This document shows, piece by piece, positions 6,837 to 11,033 of a DNA stretch of 11,033 nucleotides. The stretch comes from Clostridia bacterium (GTDB lineage: Bacteria; Bacillota; Clostridia; Oscillospirales; QAMX01). The DNA lies in assembly GCA_024404415.1 (NCBI GenBank), contig JAKSPX010000025.1, forward strand, positions 1-11,033, given 5' to 3'. The notes beneath the pieces are model-generated. The model searched no databases, was not told where the DNA came from, and worked only from the letters and a program-made list of their open reading frames with translations. Every line of letters starts with the position of its first letter. Position 1 is the first letter of the stretch. A program made the position numbers and the translations under genes.

Positions 6837-6865
6837 TTGCGAAAAAAACGCCGTTTTTGTATAAT
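6837..6865 (+). promoter_or_regulatory. Sigma-A promoter for the MATE transporter, with palindromic spacer
   Basis: A -35 box TTGCGA (6837-6842) is followed by a 17-bp spacer and a perfect -10 box TATAAT (6860-6865), placing the start near 6872 and giving a leader of about 30 nt. The spacer holds the perfect 15-bp inverted repeat AAAAACGCCGTTTTT (6844-6858, arms of 7 around a central C). A repressor bound there would block polymerase, so this is a candidate operator. The divergent layout gives no adjacent regulator gene. Confidence 0.75.
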
Positions 6866-6901
6866 AAGAAAACCGTTATGCTTTAGAAAAGGAAAATGAT
6901 C

Positions 6902-8317
6902 ATGGTCGAAAAAATCAAAATGCTTTTCAAACCGCAGGACATGACCAAGGGCAAGCCCATGACCAGCCTGCTTTTGTTCTCCATCCCGCTTCTGATCGGC
7001 AACTTTGCCCAGCAGCTCTACGCTACGGCGGACTCCATCGTGGTCGGCCGCTGCGTCGGTGACACCGCGCTTTCGTCGGTCGGCACCACCACCCCCATCA
7101 TCAACCTGCGTTTGGTGCTCTTCATGGCCGTTGCCACCGGCTCCGGCATCATGGTCGCGCAGTATTTCGGCGCAAGAGCCAAAGAAGACCTCTCCAAAAC
7201 CATCGGAAACTCCATCGTTCTGATCACCATCGCGTCATTGATCATCATGGCGATCGGCATCCCGCTTTCCAGGCAGTTCCTCACCCTCACCAACACACCT
7301 GCCGAGACCTTTGACATGGCCAACGCCTACCTGACCATCTGCCTTGTCGGCACGCTCGGCTCGGCTTACTACAACATCATTTCCGGTATTCTGCGCGGTC
7401 TTGGCATCGCCATTTTCCCCCTGATCGTTCTGCTCTTTACGGCAGGCATGAACACCGTGCTCGATATCTGGTTCGTTGCAGGTCTGGATATGGGCGTCGC
7501 AGGCGCGGCCTGGGCGACCATCCTCACACAGGCTCTCTCGGCGGTGCTCTGCATCATCAAGCTTGTTTCCATGCGCAAGGAGATCGGTCTGGATAAGAGC
7601 TCCTTCAAAATGGAGAAAAAGTATTCTCTCGGCGTCTTAAAGCTCGGCCTCCCGGCGGGCGTCAGCCAGGCGATCATGTCGCTGGCCATGGTCTTCGTTC
7701 AGTCGCTGACCAACAGCATGGGCTACCTCATCGTCACCACCACCACCGCCGTCATGCGAATCGACGGTTTTGCCATGCTCCCGAACTTCACCTTCGGCAT
7801 GGCCATTGCCACCTACGTCGGCCAGAACGTCGGCGCGGGCGATTTTGAGCGCGTCAAGCGCGGCTCCCGCGATATGTTCAAATTGACGCTGCTGGTTTCC
7901 GGCGCGCTGGTCATCACCCTGCTCTTCCTCTCCCCGACCATGCTGGGACTTTTCTCGACCAACGAGACCGTCATTGCCCTCGGCACCAAGCAGATCCGCA
8001 TCCTTGCGGTGGGATACATCGCCATCGGCCTTTATCAGGTCTTCACCGGCATCATGCGCGGCGCGGGCGACACCATGCCGGCCATGTGGATCTCCTTCAT
8101 TACCACCGTCGCCATCCGCACGCCGCTTGCCTACATCCTCGCGGCGCTGACCAAAAACGAGGAAAACCCGGCTGGCGACCCGATCGCGATCTTCGTCTCT
8201 CTGTTGATCAGCTGGGTCCTCAGCGCGGTGATCTCCTTCATCTGGTACAGAGCCGGAAAGTGGAAGGAAAAGGCCATCGTCAAGCGCGACTTCAAAATGG
8301 CGGAAAACCAGGAATAA
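6902..8317 (+). CDS. MATE-family efflux transporter
   Basis: A membrane protein of 471 residues from the chosen start, the usual length for MATE antiporters. These export drugs and cationic compounds in exchange for Na+ or H+. The sequence is hydrophobic throughout with about twelve membrane helices in two homologous halves (about residues 15-200 and 240-440). The first half has the family-typical LLFSIPLLIGNFAQQLYATADSIVVGR region; the second repeats the pattern (LKLGLPAGVSQAIMSLAMVFVQ). The start at 6902 is preferred over the in-frame ATG at 6896: AAAAGGA (6887-6893) is 8 nt before the former and only 2 nt before the latter. The gene has its own promoter, is divergent from the recX operon and ends at a strong hairpin, so it is probably a single-gene unit. 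Substrates cannot be predicted from sequence. Confidence 0.92.
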   Translation: MVEKIKMLFKPQDMTKGKPMTSLLLFSIPLLIGNFAQQLYATADSIVVGRCVGDTALSSVGTTTPIINLRLVLFMAVATGSGIMVAQYFGARAKEDLSKTIGNSIVLITIASLIIMAIGIPLSRQFLTLTNTPAETFDMANAYLTICLVGTLGSAYYNIISGILRGLGIAIFPLIVLLFTAGMNTVLDIWFVAGLDMGVAGAAWATILTQALSAVLCIIKLVSMRKEIGLDKSSFKMEKKYSLGVLKLGLPAGVSQAIMSLAMVFVQSLTNSMGYLIVTTTTAVMRIDGFAMLPNFTFGMAIATYVGQNVGAGDFERVKRGSRDMFKLTLLVSGALVITLLFLSPTMLGLFSTNETVIALGTKQIRILAVGYIAIGLYQVFTGIMRGAGDTMPAMWISFITTVAIRTPLAYILAALTKNEENPAGDPIAIFVSLLISWVLSAVISFIWYRAGKWKEKAIVKRDFKMAENQE

Positions 8318-8325
8318 TGAGTAAG

Positions 8326-8359
8326 AATAACGTCCTGACCCGAAAGTCAGGACGTTATT
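8326..8359. terminator. Convergent intrinsic terminator
   Basis: A perfect 14-bp stem (8326-8339 with 8346-8359) closes a 6-nt loop CCGAAA and runs into a short T-tract (8358-8362), with a second T-run at 8367-8372. It starts 8 bp after the MATE stop and ends 1 bp before the stop of the opposing glycosidase gene. It should terminate rightward transcription well. In the leftward direction the trailing T-tract is weak, so bidirectional action is less sure. Confidence 0.9.
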
Positions 8360-8360
8360 T

Positions 8361-10382
8361 TTATGCTTTTTTGATGCGGATCAGTGCGCTGGTCTTTTTC
8401 TCCTTGAGTGAGACGGTGTAGCCTTGCTCTTTCAATGCTTTTCCGCTCATTTTGGTGACCTTTCCCGTGTCGGCGTCGGTGAGTAGGTAAGTTTTATCGT
8501 CCTCGGCGAATTTCAACTTTGCCGTGTAGCTTTCGGCCTCGGCTTCTTCCATGCGGAAAACTAAAAGCAGGCTTTCGCCGCGCTCGGGTGCGTCGTAGGC
8601 AAAGGCCGTCCAGCTGGTGCGGGAATTTTCGTGATGCCACGGTGTGAGGGCATAGAAATCGCGGGTCAGGAGATGACGGACGCTCTTCCACTCATTGTAG
8701 TTGCGGCGCATGAGATCGTAATCGAGATCGGGGTTATGGATATAGGCTTCGCCGTAATTGTAAATGGGCAGGAAAGAAGCGCGCGTGACGTAGGGACTTG
8801 AACCCGCGCCGGTCGAGGCTTCGAGCTGAGTGGCGGTCTCCTTGATGGTGGAGCCGTGGAAGGGGATCCACTTGCAGAAGGAGGAAGTCTGCGAAAGGCG
8901 CATGGCAGAGGTGGTGCGGTCATAGTCGCTGCGCATGAGCGGGAAAGCGCGGCGCATGGATTCGATGTCGTTGCGGCCGCCGCCGGAGGCACAGGAATCC
9001 ACAAAGGTGCACTTGCCGTTCTCACCGCAGTATTTGATGATGGTGTCCCACATGGCGTAGTGGCCGCAGATGCACTTGTTTTCGGCGATGCCGCGGCGCG
9101 GGAGGCCAAGGGACTCCTCTTCCTTTTTGTCGAGCATCGGCCAGGAGCCCGCCGGGTCGGAGTTATTGTCCTCGCGGAACATATCGACGTGGTTTTCATC
9201 GAGCATGCGGATGATGCGGTCGGTGGTCCATTTGAGGCATTCCGGGTCGCCGATGTTGTTGGTGATGACTCTTCCCTCGCCGAGCGCCCATTCGCGCTTG
9301 TAGCCGTGATTCTTCACAAGATCGTCCACGTGGGTGACGCGCTCCGGCTCAAACCAGACTAAGGTCCGGATGCCGAGATCGTGGAAAGCGTCGCAGGATT
9401 CGCGGAAGGAATCACCCGGCCACTTTTCGTGGTCGATCTCCCACACACCGACCGTGCCCCACCAGTCGGTCTCAACGGTGTTGCCCGCCGGGTCGGGATA
9501 CCACCCCGCATCAAACCAGCGGAAGTCGGGGAGCATATCCTCTTTGATGAGCTTTTCGAGCGACGGCTTCCACGTGAAGGAGCGCTCGGAAATGCTGCCG
9601 TCGGAATTGGGGAGGCCGGTATCGTTGGCGAAGAAAGCGGTGGAGAAGGGCTCAAGCGGGTCGCCCGCGGCGTTTTTCTTCGGGAGGTTGTATTTCATGA
9701 ACCACTCGCGCCAGAGGTTGGTGGCAAAATCGGCGTCACGGCCTTTGTAGGGAAGCATGACGACGAGGCCGGAACGCACTTTTTCGCCCGGTAGCAGAGA
9801 TGCACGGAAATCCAGATCGGTCGAGGCGCGGAGTGTGGTGCCGCCGTCGTGGTGGGCGAACATGGCGTCCCACGTGCCTGCCCAGCCGAGGGCGATGAGG
9901 GTGCCACCGTCACCGTGGACGAGGTCAAAATACGGGAAAACGATGTGGGTCGCGCGCCCGCCGGTGGAACGGAAATACTTATCGCCCCAAAGAAGATCGT
10001 GCTCGTAGGCGGCGTAATAATTTTCATGGTCGCCGAGGCAGCCGCGCAGGATGGGGCTGTCCCCCATGAACTGATGGTCGAGGACGACCACTTTCTCAAG
10101 CACATACGAGGGCTTATCCCCGACGTTTTCAAAATAGAGGGTGTATTCGACCTCGCCGTATTCCCGGTTGAAGGCGGCGTCGATCGTGAGCTCCACCGCT
10201 TCATCAAGGGCAAAGACGGCCTTGAAGGTGTGGTCGGAGGCTTCTTTTCGGATGATGGGGAGTTCCCCGAGGCCGCGATAGGCTTTTCCTCCGTAGAGGA
10301 AGGACACCGGGACGGAAGCGGGATCGGTGACGAGGGCATAAAGCTCCTTCTCTCCGGCGAGATTCAGACTGCGTTTCGACAT
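8361..10382 (-). CDS. GH36-type alpha-galactosidase
   Basis: A 673-residue clan GH-D glycosidase, most like family GH36 alpha-galactosidases, which release terminal alpha-galactose from oligosaccharides or galactan side chains by a retaining mechanism. An N-terminal beta-sandwich (about 1-230) leads into a (beta/alpha)8 barrel (about 245-560) and a C-terminal beta domain. Barrel landmarks are FRWFDAGWY (Asp291), LVWFEPERV (341-349), MFREDNN (401-407) with Asp405 as candidate nucleophile, and DSCASGGGRND (462-472) with Asp472 as candidate acid/base. FREDNN in place of the classical KWDMNR marks a divergent subgroup seen as YRQDFN-like variants in Clostridia, so another alpha-linked sugar such as N-acetylgalactosamine remains possible. 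There is no signal peptide, so it is probably cytoplasmic. GAAAGGG (complement of 10391-10397) lies 8 nt before the ATG. A GH43 gene lies upstream on the same strand. Confidence 0.87.
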   Translation of the reverse strand: MSKRSLNLAGEKELYALVTDPASVPVSFLYGGKAYRGLGELPIIRKEASDHTFKAVFALDEAVELTIDAAFNREYGEVEYTLYFENVGDKPSYVLEKVVVLDHQFMGDSPILRGCLGDHENYYAAYEHDLLWGDKYFRSTGGRATHIVFPYFDLVHGDGGTLIALGWAGTWDAMFAHHDGGTTLRASTDLDFRASLLPGEKVRSGLVVMLPYKGRDADFATNLWREWFMKYNLPKKNAAGDPLEPFSTAFFANDTGLPNSDGSISERSFTWKPSLEKLIKEDMLPDFRWFDAGWYPDPAGNTVETDWWGTVGVWEIDHEKWPGDSFRESCDAFHDLGIRTLVWFEPERVTHVDDLVKNHGYKREWALGEGRVITNNIGDPECLKWTTDRIIRMLDENHVDMFREDNNSDPAGSWPMLDKKEEESLGLPRRGIAENKCICGHYAMWDTIIKYCGENGKCTFVDSCASGGGRNDIESMRRAFPLMRSDYDRTTSAMRLSQTSSFCKWIPFHGSTIKETATQLEASTGAGSSPYVTRASFLPIYNYGEAYIHNPDLDYDLMRRNYNEWKSVRHLLTRDFYALTPWHHENSRTSWTAFAYDAPERGESLLLVFRMEEAEAESYTAKLKFAEDDKTYLLTDADTGKVTKMSGKALKEQGYTVSLKEKKTSALIRIKKA

Positions 10383-10412
10383 GACGTATTCCCTTTCTGT
10401 TTTGAAATGAAA

Positions 10413-10568
10413 ACGGGGCTGTAAAAAACTCGCTTGTCATTGCGAGACCATCCCGCAGGATGGTCGTGGCAATCCGTTTTTTGGCAAAAAAAGACGGAAT
10501 CCTCCTCAAGCATTGCTGATTCTTGAAAAGGAGTGATAAGGCCTCATGAGTTTTTTTTACAGCCCCGT
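10413..10568. mobile_element. MITE-like structured intergenic element with terminal inverted repeats
   Basis: A non-coding element of about 156 bp between the two glycosidase genes. Its ends are inverted copies: ACGGGGCTGTAAAAAA (10413-10428) matches the complement of 10553-10568, and after a 2-nt length difference in the A/T run the match continues for ACTC. Inside are three hairpins: 10439-10473, an AT-rich one at 10474-10497, and 10502-10533 (CTCCTCAAG against CTTG-AAA-AGGAG). It has no open reading frame of note and no clear target-site duplication. The right end lies 5 bp from the GH43 stop. As RNA it would fold as a closed multi-branched structure. It may be a non-autonomous transposable element or a repeat family; a role in transcript attenuation is also possible. 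Confidence 0.55.
10439..10473. repeat. Palindromic ATTGC...GCAAT repeat unit
   Basis: ATTGC (10439-10443) pairs with GCAAT (10469-10473). An inner 8-bp stem GACCATCC/GGATGGTC closes a CGCA loop, with a small internal bulge between the two. This pattern (TCATTGCGAG, hairpin, CGTGGCAATCC) resembles short interspersed palindromes scattered between genes in many bacteria; that comparison is from memory. In the rightward direction it is followed by a T6 run (10477-10482), so it could also act as a weak terminator. Confidence 0.6.
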
Positions 10569-10573
10569 GATTT

Positions 10574-11033
10574 TTACACTTCGCGGTAACCCTGCTTGTC
10601 GTCGAGCTCGAAATTCTCGTTCCAGGTGATGTAGGGCATACCCTTGTCGTCGAATTTGATCTCGAGGAAGATGTAGGAGGAGGACATATAGTCTCTGCCG
10701 CCCCAGCGGTCACCGACGTAGATATACTGCTTGCCGTTTACAGTGTCCAGAGGCAGAATGAATGCGGGCTGAGAGCGGAAGGTGGTCTCGTCGCCGAAAT
10801 TCGAAAGCATGGAGAAGCGCTTTTCCATGCCGTCGGAGACGGAATACTTGCCCTGATTCGGCGCCCAGCCGGTGCAGTAGGAGGAGAAGCAGAAATACTT
10901 GCCGTCCTCGCGGCGCATGACGGCGGGAGCTTCGCGGTATTCGGCCTGCCAGAGCGTATGGACGCACTCTTCGACGGTCATGTAGTCCGCGGTGAGGCGA
11001 TAAACGTGCATATCGGCGTTGTCGCGGGAGGCA
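10574..11033 (-). CDS. Glycoside hydrolase family 43 protein, C-terminal part (cut by window edge)
   Basis: The frame is open from the right edge to a TAA at 10574-10576, giving 152 residues of the C-terminal part; the start lies outside the window. The peptide fits a GH43 five-bladed beta-propeller, closest to the subgroup that includes exo-beta-1,3-galactanases. SRDNADMHVYRLT is an early blade. REAPA (33-37 of the fragment) holds Glu34, the likely general acid. SSYCTGWAPNQ (50-60), DETTFRSQPAFILPL (81-95) and VGDRWGG (106-112) are family-typical later blades. The substrate is probably a galactan or arabinogalactan, but GH43 also covers arabinosidases and xylosidases. It sits upstream of the GH36 gene on the same strand, across the structured element. 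Presence of a signal peptide cannot be judged. Confidence 0.8.
   Translation of the reverse strand, partial: ASRDNADMHVYRLTADYMTVEECVHTLWQAEYREAPAVMRREDGKYFCFSSYCTGWAPNQGKYSVSDGMEKRFSMLSNFGDETTFRSQPAFILPLDTVNGKQYIYVGDRWGGRDYMSSSYIFLEIKFDDKGMPYITWNENFELDDKQGYREV

Noticed and set aside
6878..6886. A two-codon upstream frame (ATG CTT TAG) in the MATE leader
   Set aside because: The ATG would lie only a few nucleotides from the predicted transcript start with no ribosome binding site, so regulation by it is unlikely.
6660..6900. A Gram-positive LexA (SOS) box upstream of recX
   Set aside because: No GAAC-N4-GTTC-like sequence was found on either strand in this region by eye.
9849..10424. A 191-codon plus-strand frame reading out of the GH36 gene toward the intergenic element
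   Set aside because: It is almost wholly antisense to GH36 coding sequence, has no clear ribosome binding site, and the protein is not recognisable.
10439..10473. The palindrome as a dedicated rightward terminator
   Set aside because: It has a strong stem and a T6 run, but both flanking genes are leftward and no rightward gene ends there. It is better explained as part of the repeat element.
10204..10713. A 169-codon minus-strand frame bridging GH43, the structured element and the start of GH36
   Set aside because: It overlaps the ends of two recognised genes in another frame and crosses the hairpin-rich element; the product resembles no family.

Overview
The window looks like chromosomal DNA from a moderately GC-rich, rod-shaped, monoderm member of the Clostridia, probably a gut-type Oscillospirales or Christensenellales relative. 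This rests on the presence of WhiA (a Gram-positive protein), the RimO-PgsA-RecX and Maf-MreC-MreD-PBP2 gene order, purine-rich ribosome binding sites, and a carbohydrate-degrading gene pair nearby. The species cannot be named from the sequence alone.

Region 1 (1-6751, minus strand) is a tight housekeeping operon read leftwards: recX, rimO, pgsA, maf, mreC, mreD, mrdA and the start of whiA, which runs off the left edge. Gaps are 27 bp or less and two junctions are 4-bp ATGA overlaps. A near-consensus sigma-A promoter (TTGCCA, 17 bp, TATAAT) sits 64 bp upstream of recX and probably drives all of it. The operon joins a RecA modulator, a ribosomal protein S12 modifier, phosphatidylglycerol synthesis, a nucleotide pyrophosphatase, the lateral-wall elongation machinery (MreC, MreD, PBP2) and the WhiA regulator. 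mreB and radC, which often accompany mreCD and maf, are absent here. mreC, mreD and mrdA all start with TTG, and in each case an in-frame stop just upstream leaves no ATG or GTG alternative.

Region 2 (6660-6901) is a divergent intergenic region. It holds the recX-operon promoter with two short palindromes in its leader, an imperfect 12-bp inverted repeat, and a second sigma-A promoter (TTGCGA, 17 bp, TATAAT) facing right, whose spacer is itself a perfect 15-bp palindrome.

Region 3 (6902-8317, plus strand) is a MATE-family multidrug/cation antiporter gene. It converges on the next gene over a perfect 14-bp-stem terminator hairpin at 8326-8359.

Region 4 (8361-11033, minus strand) is a carbohydrate-utilisation segment: the C-terminal part of a GH43 glycosidase entering from the right edge, then a GH36-type alpha-galactosidase. 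The two are separated by a roughly 155-bp MITE-like element with terminal inverted repeats and three internal hairpins. No phage, CRISPR, rRNA or tRNA genes were seen. The least explained items are the structured element at 10413-10568, the operator-like palindrome in the MATE promoter, and the unusual composition and start-codon pattern of the elongation operon.
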